This document shows positions 7,664-17,062 of a stretch of 64,000 nt of DNA, piece by piece. The notes under the pieces were generated by a model that worked only from the letters and a program-made list of their open reading frames with translations, was not told the origin of the DNA and searched no databases. This stretch comes from Streptomyces europaeiscabiei (GTDB lineage: Bacteria > Actinomycetota > Actinomycetes > Streptomycetales > Streptomycetaceae), in NCBI RefSeq assembly GCF_036346855.1, contig NZ_CP107841.1, positions 3,290,001 to 3,354,000 on the forward strand. The letters run 5' to 3'. The stretch's first letter is position 1; every line of letters begins with the position of its first letter. A program made the position numbers and the translations under genes.

Positions 7664-8905
7664 TCACCGCCGGGGACGCGGGTCCCCCAGTTCGCCCCGC
7701 AGGCGTTGCGCCCTCAGGACGAGTTCCAGTTCGAAGCGGCGGTCGGGGTTGTCGATCTCATCGCCCCAGAGTTCGCGGATCTGGCGGAGACGGTAACGGA
7801 CGGTTTGCGGGTGCACACCGAGGCGGGTGGCGATCTCGGGGGCGCCGCCGCGGGTCTCCAGCCAGGCGAGGAGGGTCTCGGCGAGGCGGCGGCCGTGGGT
7901 GGGGCCGCAGTGGGCCAGGGGGGCGAGGCAGCGCAGGGCGAGGTCGTCGATCAGCTCCTCGGGCTGGAGGAGGACCAGGGCCTCGGTGTGCTCGGTGCAG
8001 TGCAGGACCTCGCCGCCGGGCAGCAGCCGGCGTTCCATGAGCCGTACGGCGGCCTCCGCCCAGCGCAGCGACTTCGCCGCGTCGGCCAGCGGCACCGGCG
8101 GGCCGATCGCGCCGGACCAGCCGGTCAGGGCGCGGTGGAGGAGTTCGGGGCGGCCGGCCGCGTCCGGTTCGGGGACGACCATGCGGGGCTGCTCGTACTC
8201 CATGTCCAGCAGGACGCCCTGGCCGACCGCGGGGGCCATGGCCTCGCGGGCCGGGCGTAACAGGACCCCGACCGCGACCTTCTCCGGGAGGGTCCAGCCG
8301 ATCCGGGCCGCGCGTTCCGTGAGCGCGTCCGCCGGGTCGCCCCTGTGGTGCTCGGCGAGGAGGAGTTCCATCAGCCGGCGTTGCAGTCGCAGCCGTTCGC
8401 CGGCCTGCCGAGCAGCCGCCTCCGCATAGCCGCGCACCGACTGGTCCACCAAGCCGTCCAGGTACTCGTATCCGGCGTCGACGAGTTCGTACATCGCGGG
8501 CGGCGGGATCTCCACGCGCTGGCCGATCTCCGCGAAACGGCGCCAGGCGAGGCGTACACCGAGGCGATAGATCGCCTGCAACGAATCCAGGCTGCGGCCG
8601 TTCAGGCCCTCGCCGCGGCCGAACTCCTGGAAGACGCCGGGAGGGACACGCGGGCGGCCCTCGGCGGTCTCCAGGTGCTGGACGAAGACCTCGATCGCGC
8701 GGCGGATGCCGATGAGGGCCATCGGCTCGCCGGAGTCGTCGAGGACGACGGGCAGCTGCGGGTACTCGCGGCGGATCTCACCCAGGATCTCCTCGGCGAG
8801 GGCGGGGGCCTCGGCCATGGCGATCGCGGCGAACTCGCGCACCTGCAGGCGCGGCACGTCGTGCCAGGCGGAGCGGACCGTGACGGTCACCGGCACTCCG
8901 GTCAC
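7664..8905 (-). CDS. PucR-family helix-turn-helix regulator
   Basis: A 413-aa cytoplasmic regulator. The C-terminal PucR-type helix-turn-helix is LAETLLAWLETRGGAPEIA then RLGVHPQTVRYRLRQIRELWG (residues about 335-385). The middle carries a GGDEF-like/CdaR region, and residues 20-180 hold the helical N-terminal domain found in many Streptomyces PucR proteins (VDAGYEYLDGLVDQSVRGYAEA). It ends against a strong hairpin. The 50-aa DUF2613-type gene lies 3 bp upstream on the same strand, so the two are probably cotranscribed. The regulated genes are unknown. Confidence 0.88.
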   Translation of the reverse strand: MTGVPVTVTVRSAWHDVPRLQVREFAAIAMAEAPALAEEILGEIRREYPQLPVVLDDSGEPMALIGIRRAIEVFVQHLETAEGRPRVPPGVFQEFGRGEGLNGRSLDSLQAIYRLGVRLAWRRFAEIGQRVEIPPPAMYELVDAGYEYLDGLVDQSVRGYAEAAARQAGERLRLQRRLMELLLAEHHRGDPADALTERAARIGWTLPEKVAVGVLLRPAREAMAPAVGQGVLLDMEYEQPRMVVPEPDAAGRPELLHRALTGWSGAIGPPVPLADAAKSLRWAEAAVRLMERRLLPGGEVLHCTEHTEALVLLQPEELIDDLALRCLAPLAHCGPTHGRRLAETLLAWLETRGGAPEIATRLGVHPQTVRYRLRQIRELWGDEIDNPDRRFELELVLRAQRLRGELGDPRPRR

Positions 8906-8908
8906 CCC

Positions 8909-9061
8909 TCAGCGCTCCTGACCGGCGTTCTCGTACGTGATGAGCGGGGTGTTCGGCTGGTCCGGGGTCTCGTCGAGCAGCGCGACGACACCGAGTGCGG
9001 CCCCCACGGCGAGAGCCGCGGCGGCCAGCATGGTCAGTGCGGCGGCGAGCAGTCTGGACAT
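8909..9061 (-). CDS. DUF2613-type small membrane protein (50 aa)
   Basis: A 50-aa protein with one hydrophobic segment, LAAALTMLAAAALAVGAALG (residues 5-24), then the short tail DETPDQPNTPLITYENAG. Size and the PDQPNTPL pattern fit the actinobacterial DUF2613 family. In mycobacteria a DUF2613 gene adjoins aftD (Rv0236A/Rv0236c), and here an AftD-like gene lies in the same locus, which supports the call. The ATG is at 9059-9061. Function is unknown; an accessory to envelope glycan synthesis is an inference from context. Confidence 0.7.
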   Translation of the reverse strand: MSRLLAAALTMLAAAALAVGAALGVVALLDETPDQPNTPLITYENAGQER

Positions 9062-9133
9062 CGCAGGGGCAGCCTCTCGGTCGACAGGTCGTCCCCACCC
9101 AGGGCACCCCGCATGCCCAGTGTCAGCAATGCA

Positions 9134-9163
9134 TTGACACTGCGTCAAGACTCCGCCTACGGT
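9134..9163 (+). promoter_or_regulatory. sigma-70/HrdB-type promoter with embedded inverted repeat
   Basis: TTGACA at 9134-9139, 18-bp spacer and TACGGT at 9158-9163. The -35 lies inside TTGAC-ACTGC-GTCAA, a 5-bp inverted repeat that could bind a repressor. It would start transcription about 250 bp before the DUF3068 gene. The 9062-9421 gap has no other feature I can name. Confidence 0.5.
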
Positions 9164-9421
9164 TCCCGGCCCAAGGGGGTGCCGTCCGGGCCGGCGCGGC
9201 ATCGCGGTGTCCGGCACGCGCGCTCGCCGCGTCACCGGAAGGCCCGAGTGGCCCCGCCACGAGGACCTTCCGGCACCTTGCGATCGCACGCACCGGACGC
9301 CGCTCCTTCTCCCACGCCGACCCGGACGGTACCCCCTGGTCACGCGCACATTCCCCCCAGTCGTCGCCCCTTCCGCACGCCTACCCGAGTCGCACCTCCC
9401 AACGCCCCCTGGAGTGCCCGG

Positions 9422-10399
9422 ATGCGCCGTACAGCCTCACCGATCTCCCTGGTCCTGCTGGGCCTCGGCACCTTTCTGCTGGTCCTCGCGCCCCTGCTCG
9501 CGTGGTACGTGCAGCCACGGGCCGCCGTGAACCCGATCGACATCGACACGACCGCCGTCTACACCGGCACGGGCAGCGTCTTCGACGTGGGGCAGGTGAG
9601 GACCGTGCCGGACCAGGAGATCACCGTGACCCAGCGGGTGCGCGGCGATGTGGCCGAAAGTGAGCGCAGCGGGGCCGCGGTGTGGGACGTGATCACCTCG
9701 GTCGACACCGAGAAATCACTGCCGGCGGCCGACCCGCACGACGCGCTGGACTTCACCCCGCACCGCTGGGTGAGCGACCGGAGGACCAACCGGCCCGTGC
9801 ACTGCTGCGACGAGAAGCCGTACATCGAGGGCGAGGCGTACCTGAAGTTCCCCTTCGACGTGCAGGAACGCTCCTACCGCTGGTGGGACAACACGCTCGG
9901 CGCGACGGTGACGCTCCACTACGAGGGCCGCAAGAAGATCCGGGGCTATGAGGGGCTGCGCTTCACGGCGAAGGTTCCGGCCACGAAGACCGGCACCCGG
10001 ATGGTCCCCGGCGCCCTCGTCGACGAGCCGAGCAGGCCGCAGGTGCTCGCCGAGGAGTGGTACGCCAACCACGGTCTCGAACTGGTCGTCGACCAGAGCA
10101 CGGGACGCGTGCTCTACGCGCAGACCGGGCCGCGCCGGACGCTGCGGGCGCCGGGCGGGGACGAGGACGCGGCGGTGCTGCTGGACAGCCGGAAGCTCTC
10201 GTTCACCTCGGCGACGCAGAAGTTCGCGGTCGACCAGGCGGAGAAGGACAGCGGACTGCTGCGACTGGTGGGGCGGACGGTGCCGATCGGTGCCGCTGTG
10301 GTCGGTTTCGTCCTCGCCGCGGCGGGTGCCGTTTTGGTCGTGCGCGGCAGGCGGCGCCCCGATACGCCCGAGTCGTCCCAGGAACCGATCACGATGTGA
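9422..10399 (+). CDS. DUF3068 (PorA-family-like) membrane-anchored protein
   Basis: A 325-aa protein with an N-terminal membrane helix (SLVLLGLGTFLLVLAPLLAW, residues 9-28), a large extracytoplasmic domain and a C-terminal helix (VPIGAAVVGFVLAAAGAVLVV, about 286-306) before a short cytoplasmic tail. The beta-rich central part, with WDVITSVDTEKSLPAADPHDALDFTPHRWVSDR split over a few strands and a CC pair in VHCCDEKPY, matches DUF3068. The family neighbours envelope glycosyltransferases in Actinobacteria, as it does here. The biochemical role is unknown. Confidence 0.85.
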   Translation: MRRTASPISLVLLGLGTFLLVLAPLLAWYVQPRAAVNPIDIDTTAVYTGTGSVFDVGQVRTVPDQEITVTQRVRGDVAESERSGAAVWDVITSVDTEKSLPAADPHDALDFTPHRWVSDRRTNRPVHCCDEKPYIEGEAYLKFPFDVQERSYRWWDNTLGATVTLHYEGRKKIRGYEGLRFTAKVPATKTGTRMVPGALVDEPSRPQVLAEEWYANHGLELVVDQSTGRVLYAQTGPRRTLRAPGGDEDAAVLLDSRKLSFTSATQKFAVDQAEKDSGLLRLVGRTVPIGAAVVGFVLAAAGAVLVVRGRRRPDTPESSQEPITM

Positions 10400-10659
10400 C
10401 AGGGCGTCAGTTGAATAAACCCCGGAAATTATCACGTCGGTGAGTAGCAGCTTCGAACCGCTGGGCGAAAACTGTCCACCCCACCTGAGCACAGCCCACC
10501 CACACCTCGCCCACAAGCAACTCCCCCACATCTCCCAGCACCTTCCAGGAACGAGAGACCCGCAAGACCCACCCGGACCCCCCTCCCACCGGAACATCCC
10601 CCACGGCGAACGCCCTTCTCCCCGCTGAGTTCCGCACCCCGAGACGAGTTGGAGCACCC

Positions 10660-11811
10660 ATGCCCCAGCACGTGCCGTTTTCGCTGGTCGAGGTGTTTCC
10701 GCGCCTGGACCGGCACCGATCGGCAGGCCCCCCACAGCCACGCCGGATCGTCTTTCTCGCCCGCCGTGACCTCGGTAATCCGGCGGCGGGGGGCTCCGAG
10801 CTCCTCGTCGACCGGCTCGCCGACGGCCTGACCCGGCTGGGCCACCAGGTCACCCTGCTGTGCGGGGGTCCGGCGGCCAACCGCGACTACCGGGTCGTGT
10901 CGGCCGGCGGCGACCTGAGCCACCATCTGCGCGCCAAGTCGGCCTTCGCCCGTCAGGTCGGCGACTGCGACCTCCTCGTCGAGGTGTGCAACGGCATGCC
11001 CTACCTCGCGCCGCTCTGGCACCACGGTCCGACGATGTGCCTGGTCAACCATGTGCACACGGATGTGTGGCAGCTGCGGTTCGGCGGCCCCCTGGCGCCG
11101 GCCGCGCGGCTCGGCCGAAGACTCGAACACTGGTCGCTGACAGCCGCGCAGCGCCAGAATCTGCTGGTCGCCGTGTCCCCGTCCACGGCCACCGCGCTCC
11201 GCTCGATCGGTGTGGAGCGGGAGCGGATACGGGTCGTGCACAACGGGGTCGAGGAGCCCGGGCCGCGTTCCGAGCGGTCGTCCGAGCCGCTGTTCGTGGC
11301 CGTGGGGCGGCTGGTCGAGTACAAGCGCATCGATCTGCTGCTGCGGCTGTGGGAACGGGTGCGGCCGGTGACGGGCGGGCGGCTCGTGATCGTCGGTGAC
11401 GGGCCGGAGCGGTCACGGCTGGAAGCGATGGCCGGGGCGGGTGTCGAGTTCGCCGGGCACGTCTGCGAGGAGGAGAAGCACCGGCTGTTGTGCGCGGCCT
11501 GGTTACTGCTTCATCCGTCCGCCGTCGAGGGGTGGGGGCTGGTCGTCACGGAGGCCGCCGTGCGGGAGACGCCCTCGGTCGCCTTCGATGTGCCGGGGCT
11601 GCGGGATTCCGTCGTGGACGGGGAGACCGGGGTGCTGGCCCGGGGCGAGTCGTCGTTCGCCGCGGCCTGGTGCGCGTTGGCGCTGTCCACCGATCGGCGG
11701 GTGCTGATGGGGAAGGCCGCGCGGGAACGGGCCGCGCACTACCGGTGGGGTCACACGGTGCGGCAGTTTCGTGCGGTGGCCGCGGAGGCTGTGCGGGGCT
11801 GGACGCCATGA
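10660..11811 (+). CDS. glycosyltransferase family 4
   Basis: A 383-aa retaining GT-B glycosyltransferase. The N-terminal half has RRIVFLARRDLGNPAAGGSE (glycine loop). The C-terminal half has VAVGRLVEYKRIDLLL, IVGDGPERSRLEAMAG and the EX7E motif in EGWGLVVTEAA, which binds the nucleotide sugar. It transfers a sugar to a lipid- or polymer-linked acceptor at the inner membrane face. The stop overlaps the ATG of the methyltransferase at 11808 (ATGA). First clear gene of the 10660-21422 polysaccharide operon. Confidence 0.9.
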   Translation: MPQHVPFSLVEVFPRLDRHRSAGPPQPRRIVFLARRDLGNPAAGGSELLVDRLADGLTRLGHQVTLLCGGPAANRDYRVVSAGGDLSHHLRAKSAFARQVGDCDLLVEVCNGMPYLAPLWHHGPTMCLVNHVHTDVWQLRFGGPLAPAARLGRRLEHWSLTAAQRQNLLVAVSPSTATALRSIGVERERIRVVHNGVEEPGPRSERSSEPLFVAVGRLVEYKRIDLLLRLWERVRPVTGGRLVIVGDGPERSRLEAMAGAGVEFAGHVCEEEKHRLLCAAWLLLHPSAVEGWGLVVTEAAVRETPSVAFDVPGLRDSVVDGETGVLARGESSFAAAWCALALSTDRRVLMGKAARERAAHYRWGHTVRQFRAVAAEAVRGWTP

Positions 11812-12653
11812 AGAAGGAACCGGGCGCCGCACGGGGTGTCTCGACGGATCGTTGGCGGCTGCGGGTCCGTCGTGGCTTGTCGCGCCCCGGGCGCGGAGCC
11901 GCCCATGTCACAGCCCCGCGCCCCTACGGTGACCCTTCCCTGAAACGCTCCGTGTCCCTCTTCCGGGCCTTCATGCGGGAGCAGGACGATCCCGAGTACT
12001 GCTATGCGCTGCTGGCCCGCGATGCCGTCGATCAGGTCGAGGCGTACGGCGGGGCGCCCGTCGACGGGCTGACCGTCGTCGATGTCGGGGGCGGGAGCGG
12101 GTACTTCACCGAGGAGTTCCGGCGGCGGGGTGCGCAGGCGTATCTCTTCGAGCCGGATCTGCGGGAGTTGGGGACGAAGCCGCCGGACGGGGCCGTCGTC
12201 GCCGACGGGTATCTGCTTCCCCTGGCCGACGGCGTCGCCGACGTCACCTTCACCTCCAACGTGTTGGAGCATGTCTCCGATCCGCCGACCTTCATCAGTG
12301 AGCTGGTGCGGGTGACGCGGCCCGGCGGGCTGATCTATGTGTCGTTCACGAACTGGCTGTCCCCGTGGGGCGGGCACGAGTGGGCGCCCTGGCACTACCT
12401 GGGAGCCGAACGGGCGCGGGCCCGCTATCGGCGCCGTACCGGGAAGGACGCCAAGCACACCCTCGGCGAGAACCTCTTCGCCGTGCACATCGGACGCACT
12501 TTGCGGCAGGTGCGCGGCCGGGACGACGTGACGGTCGTGTCGGCGCGCTCCCGCTACTGGCCGTTTCTCGCGGAGACCGTCGTGAAGGCGCCGGGACTGC
12601 GTGAGTTCGCCACCTGGAACCTCCTCCTCATCCTCCGGCGGTGTCCACCATGA
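11808..12653 (+). CDS. class I SAM-dependent methyltransferase (glycan locus)
   Basis: A 281-aa methyltransferase. SAM-binding motif I is VVDVGGGSGYFTEEF (about residues 87-101), the acidic loop is LFEPD, and motif IV/post-I is FTSNVLEHVSDP, typical of Methyltransf_11 enzymes. Residues about 19-40 (RRGLSRPGRGAAHVTAPRP) are encoded by a family-B dispersed repeat, so this N-terminal part is probably an insertion rather than enzyme core. Start at ATG 11808 overlaps the GT4 stop, and the stop overlaps the AftD-like ATG at 12650. It would methylate a sugar or lipid carrier of the pathway. Confidence 0.85.
   Translation: MKKEPGAARGVSTDRWRLRVRRGLSRPGRGAAHVTAPRPYGDPSLKRSVSLFRAFMREQDDPEYCYALLARDAVDQVEAYGGAPVDGLTVVDVGGGSGYFTEEFRRRGAQAYLFEPDLRELGTKPPDGAVVADGYLLPLADGVADVTFTSNVLEHVSDPPTFISELVRVTRPGGLIYVSFTNWLSPWGGHEWAPWHYLGAERARARYRRRTGKDAKHTLGENLFAVHIGRTLRQVRGRDDVTVVSARSRYWPFLAETVVKAPGLREFATWNLLLILRRCPP
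11863..11926 (+). repeat. dispersed repeat family B (copy 2), inside a coding region
   Basis: CGTGGCTTGTCGCGC, then GCGGAGCCGC, then CACAGCCCCGCGCCCCT: the full set of modules seen in the other copies. It is translated as part of the methyltransferase N-terminus without breaking the frame. Confidence 0.7.
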
Positions 12654-15600
12654 CGAGCACGGTCCAGGCTCCACCTCCCGCGCCGGTGCGGCCGGCGGGC
12701 ACGACCGAGGGACCCCCCGAGGGCCCTCGGTCGCGGCGCTGGCTGCTGGGATTCTGGGCCGTGGTGTTCGTACTGCTGGTCGCCGCGCAACCGGGGCGGC
12801 AGACCTTCGACACCAAGCTCGGAGTCACCACCGACCCCTGGCAGTTCGTCTCCGACCTCGGTCAGCTGTGGCACGACCGGGGCGGGTTCGGCGGGATCCA
12901 GGACCAGTACGTCGGCTACCTGTGGCCGATGCTGCCGTACTACGGGCTGAGCGACCTGGTCGGGCTGCCGGTGTGGCTCGCCGAGCGGCTGTGGCTGTCG
13001 CTGATCGTGTCGGTGGCGTTCTGGGGCGCGCTGCGGCTGGCCGAGCGGCTGGGTGTCGGGAGTTCCGCATCACGGCTGTTGGCCGCCGGTGCCTACGCGT
13101 TGTGGCCCGTGTTCACCACCGTCGTCGGGTCGACCTCGGCCGCCGCGCTGCCGGGGGCGTTCCTGCCGTGGGTGCTGCTGCCGTTGACCAACGAGCGGTA
13201 CAGCGCGCGGGTGGCCGCCCTGCGGTCGGCGCTCGTCATCCCGTTCATGGGCGGGGTCAACGCGACCGCGACCCTGGCCTCGCTGGTGCCCGTCGGGCTG
13301 TACCTGCTCACCCGGACGCCGGGGACGCGGCAGCGGAGGCTGATCGCCTGGTGGGTGCCGGGGGTGATCCTGGCGACCGCGTGGTGGGTGGTCCCGCTGC
13401 TGCTGCTCGGCTTCCACGGGGAGAACTTCCTTCCGTACGTGGAGAGTTCGCAGACCACGACGGCCACGATGTCCGCCACCGAGGCACTGCGGGGCGCCGG
13501 GAACTGGGTGGCGTATCTGAACTTCGGTGAGCCCTGGCTGCCGGCCGGCTGGTCCGTCGCCGCGTCCGTCGTCGTGATCCTGTCGTCGGCGCTGGCGGCG
13601 GGGCTGGGACTCGCCGGGCTCGCGCGGCGGGACATGCCCGAGCGGCGGTGGCTGGTGCTGACCGTGCTGGTGGTCGCGCTGATCACGCTCGCCGGGTACG
13701 GCGGTGTGTTCGGGGCGCCCTTCCACGGGGTGGTCCAGGACTGGCTGAACGGGGGCCTCGCGCCCTTCCGGAACATCTACAAGTTCCAGACCGGGCTGGC
13801 GCTCGCGCTCGTCCTCGGGCTCGCGCATGTGGTGGGGGTGGCCGCGCAGGCGCACGGGGCCCGCCGGGTGCGGGGGCGTCGGTTCGCCCCGCTGATCGCG
13901 GCCGTCCTCGTCGTCCCGGGGCTGCTGTGGCCGTACCTCAACGGGGCGGTGCTGCAGCCCGGTTCGTTCCAGGAGCTGCCCAAGTACTGGCAGTCGACGG
14001 CCGATTGGCTGAAGAAGTATTCGCCCGACTCGCGGGCGCTGGTCGTACCGGCCACCGCGCACGGCATCTACACCTGGGGCACCACCGTCGACCAGCCCCT
14101 CGACGTCCTCGCCGAGTCCCGCTGGGCACAGCGCGACTACGTCCCCTTCGGCACCCCCGGCAACCGGCGCGCGATGGACGCCGTCGAGCAGGCGCTGCTG
14201 ACGGGCGGCGAAGTCCCGGGTCTGGGCGACTACTTGAGCCGGGCCGGCCTGTACTACGTCGTCGTACGCAATGACCTCGACCCCGACCAGATCGGCTCGG
14301 TGCCGACCACGACCGTGAAGCGGACCCTGGAGCAGTCCGGGTACGAGCGGGTGACGGGGCTCGGGCCGATGATGACCGGCGGGCGGATCGCCGAGGGCAC
14401 CCCGCTCCAGATCGAGGGGCTGTACGCACGGCAGCGGGCCGTGGAGATCTATCGCCCCGCCCAGGACGTGCCGCGTCCCGGGCAGGCCGGGCTGAAGGCG
14501 ATCGCGGACACCGCCGTCGTCTCCGGCGGCCCCGAATCACTGCTGCCGCTCGCCGCCGACCCCGAACTGCGCGACCGCGCCACCGTGCTGACCGGCGACA
14601 ACCACCCCGGCCTCGGCACCCCGGCCGTACAGGTGGTCGGCGACGGACTGCGCCGCGCGGACACCCGCTTCGGCCTGGTCAACGCCAACACGTCGTACAC
14701 GTACACGGCGAACGAGCGGAACCCGAGCGGAAGTGTGCAGGACCCCGGTGCGAAGCCCAAGCAGATCCTGCCGGTGTCGGGTCTCGGCCACCAGACGGTG
14801 GCCGAGCTGCGCGGCGCCGAGTCGGTGACCGCCTCGACCAGCGGAAACTGGTTGTTCCATCTGCCGCAGTACGACCCGGTGAACGCCTTCGACGGCGACC
14901 GGGGCACCGCCTGGGCGGAGGGCGCGGCCGGGTCGGCGAACGGTCAGTGGCTGCGGATCGACTTCGACGGCAGCCAGGACGTCCCGGAGACGTTCGAGGT
15001 CACACCGCTGCCGCAGGACGGGGTGCGGTCGGCGCCGACACGGATCAAGGTGGAGACCGAGCGGGGCTCCCGCTCCACGAACCTCCAGGCCGACGGCTCG
15101 ACGCAGACGGTCAACGCCCGTCCCGGCGAGACGAGTTGGCTGAAGATCACGATCCTCGACTCGGCGGAGCGGCACACCGGGCTCGTCGGCGCGGGCTTCG
15201 CCGAGATCGACATCCCCGGCGTCGAGGTCACCCGGATGCTGCGGCTGCCGACCGATGCGAAGGAGTCCGACGCCTCCGCCGAGGTGATCGCGCTGCAGAG
15301 GGCCGCCGACCCGACCGGTCTCTCTCCCACGGGCACGGAACCGGGGCTGCACCGCGCCTTCGGCACCACCACGGCGGGGACGTACGAGGTGAGGGCGACG
15401 GCCGTCCCCGTGCCGGGCGACGAACTCGACAAGCTGCTCTACGAGGTCGCCCCCGACCAGCAGACCCGGATGACGGCGACCGCCGGATCCACGGCCTCCC
15501 TCGGGGCCGGGCTCTCGCCGCGCAACCTGACCGACGGCGACCTGACGACGGCGTGGATCGCGGGCGACGACCCGACCATCCATCTCGACTGGAAGGACAA

Positions 15601-17062
15601 GTGGCCGGTCGGCTCGCTCGTCCTGGCCCCGGCGGGCGGCCTGTCGGCCCGGCCGACGCAGGTCGAGATCAGCTCTCCCGACGGCGCCGCCATCGCCGGT
15701 GTCGACGAGAACGGCTGGGTCCGCTTCGACCCGATCAACACCGACCAGCTCGACATCACCATCACCGAGACCGCCCCGCTGACCGTCCACAACCCCGTCG
15801 CCGACGAGGACCTGCAACTCCCGGTCGGCCTCACGGAGGCGTACGTCCCGGCCCTCGACCAGTACCGCACTCCGCAGCCCGCCCCGACCCGGGACTTCGA
15901 GCTGCCGTGCGGCGAGGGCCCGGCGGTCGAGGTCGACGGGACGCTGTACGAGACGAGCGCCAAGGGCACGGTACGGGACCTGGTGGAGCGCCGGTCGATC
16001 GACCTGACGCTCTGCCAGAACGGCAAGGCAGAGGGCGGGTTGGAGCTCGGTGCGGCCGACCGGCACACCTTCGAGTCCGAGGACTCGGGCGCGCTGGCCG
16101 TCACCACCGTGACCCTCACCCGGGGCTCGATCGCCGAACCCGCCGCAGGCGGCCGCGACCTGGGCATACGGGACTGGCTCGGCGACCGCCGCGCGGTCAC
16201 CGTCGGCGACGGGGCGGCCTCCTACCTGACGACGTACGAGAACTTCAACGACGGCTGGAAGGCCACGCTGGGCGGCCGCGAGCTGACCCCCGTGCGGCTC
16301 GACGGCTGGCAGCAGGGCTGGCGCGTCCCCGGCGGCGCGGGCGGCACGGTCAAGCTGTCGTACGAGCCGTCCGTGACGTACGAGGCCGGGCTGATCGGTG
16401 CCGGCGTGGGCCTCGCGGCCCTGATCGGGCTGGCCCTCTGGCGCCGCCGGGAGCCCAACCCCGACGAGCCGCAGCCCATCCCGCCGGGCCCCGGCCTCTG
16501 GCTCGGCACGGTCGCCCTCACCCTCGTCGGCATCGTCATCGCGGGCTTCTTCGCCCTCCTGGTCCCGTTGCTGGCCCTCCTCGCCCGGAGACGGCACACC
16601 CTGCTCGTACCGATCGCCTTCCTCGCCCTGGCCGGTGCCGGCCTCGCCGCCGCCCTCGGAGCGGGCGAGCCGGTCGCGGCGGACGAGGGCGCGTTCGGGC
16701 ATGTGGCCCAACTCCTCGCGCTGATCGGGTTGTTCGCGGCGCTGGTGAGTGTGGGGGCGGACGTCGTGACCTCGCCGGAACGGCCGGGCCCCACACGGGA
16801 GTTCGAGGTCCCGCCGGGGGCGCCGCTGCCGCAGCGGAGGCGGGTGGACAAGACACTGAACGGCGGACCGGGCAGCTCCGGGGAAGGCGGCGGGTCCCTC
16901 GCGGGTCCGACGACCTCGGCACGCGGGCCGGGCTCCCCGCAAGGGGACCAGGACACACCGACCCGGCGGATTCCGTTCACCAAGCCGAAGTCCGGGGCGG
17001 CGCCGCCGGAGAACGACGGCCCCACGGGAGAAGGCGGTACGGGTAAGGGGGAACCGGCATGA
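12650..17062 (+). CDS. AftD-like alpha-(1->3)-arabinofuranosyltransferase (giant GT-C enzyme)
   Basis: A 1470-aa polytopic membrane enzyme. Residues about 28-440 hold many hydrophobic segments of a GT-C fold with an acidic loop (FDTKLGVTTDPW). The extracytoplasmic middle carries two discoidin/F5-8-type C-like segments: NAFDGDRGTAW near residue 744 and LTDGDLTTAWIAGDDP near 960. The C-terminus has more helices (about 1246-1373) and a Pro/Gly-rich cytoplasmic tail. Length and order match mycobacterial AftD, which adds arabinofuranose from decaprenyl-phosphoryl arabinose to wall glycans. ATG 12650 is preferred over GTG 12641 because it overlaps the methyltransferase stop (ATGA). Confidence 0.85.
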   Translation: MTSTVQAPPPAPVRPAGTTEGPPEGPRSRRWLLGFWAVVFVLLVAAQPGRQTFDTKLGVTTDPWQFVSDLGQLWHDRGGFGGIQDQYVGYLWPMLPYYGLSDLVGLPVWLAERLWLSLIVSVAFWGALRLAERLGVGSSASRLLAAGAYALWPVFTTVVGSTSAAALPGAFLPWVLLPLTNERYSARVAALRSALVIPFMGGVNATATLASLVPVGLYLLTRTPGTRQRRLIAWWVPGVILATAWWVVPLLLLGFHGENFLPYVESSQTTTATMSATEALRGAGNWVAYLNFGEPWLPAGWSVAASVVVILSSALAAGLGLAGLARRDMPERRWLVLTVLVVALITLAGYGGVFGAPFHGVVQDWLNGGLAPFRNIYKFQTGLALALVLGLAHVVGVAAQAHGARRVRGRRFAPLIAAVLVVPGLLWPYLNGAVLQPGSFQELPKYWQSTADWLKKYSPDSRALVVPATAHGIYTWGTTVDQPLDVLAESRWAQRDYVPFGTPGNRRAMDAVEQALLTGGEVPGLGDYLSRAGLYYVVVRNDLDPDQIGSVPTTTVKRTLEQSGYERVTGLGPMMTGGRIAEGTPLQIEGLYARQRAVEIYRPAQDVPRPGQAGLKAIADTAVVSGGPESLLPLAADPELRDRATVLTGDNHPGLGTPAVQVVGDGLRRADTRFGLVNANTSYTYTANERNPSGSVQDPGAKPKQILPVSGLGHQTVAELRGAESVTASTSGNWLFHLPQYDPVNAFDGDRGTAWAEGAAGSANGQWLRIDFDGSQDVPETFEVTPLPQDGVRSAPTRIKVETERGSRSTNLQADGSTQTVNARPGETSWLKITILDSAERHTGLVGAGFAEIDIPGVEVTRMLRLPTDAKESDASAEVIALQRAADPTGLSPTGTEPGLHRAFGTTTAGTYEVRATAVPVPGDELDKLLYEVAPDQQTRMTATAGSTASLGAGLSPRNLTDGDLTTAWIAGDDPTIHLDWKDKWPVGSLVLAPAGGLSARPTQVEISSPDGAAIAGVDENGWVRFDPINTDQLDITITETAPLTVHNPVADEDLQLPVGLTEAYVPALDQYRTPQPAPTRDFELPCGEGPAVEVDGTLYETSAKGTVRDLVERRSIDLTLCQNGKAEGGLELGAADRHTFESEDSGALAVTTVTLTRGSIAEPAAGGRDLGIRDWLGDRRAVTVGDGAASYLTTYENFNDGWKATLGGRELTPVRLDGWQQGWRVPGGAGGTVKLSYEPSVTYEAGLIGAGVGLAALIGLALWRRREPNPDEPQPIPPGPGLWLGTVALTLVGIVIAGFFALLVPLLALLARRRHTLLVPIAFLALAGAGLAAALGAGEPVAADEGAFGHVAQLLALIGLFAALVSVGADVVTSPERPGPTREFEVPPGAPLPQRRRVDKTLNGGPGSSGEGGGSLAGPTTSARGPGSPQGDQDTPTRRIPFTKPKSGAAPPENDGPTGEGGTGKGEPA

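Noticed and set aside
7296..7796. Plus-strand frame through the 18-bp array (GLVGGA repeats)
   Set aside because: Composition follows the repeat period and the frame continues antisense into the PucR gene; no ribosome site.
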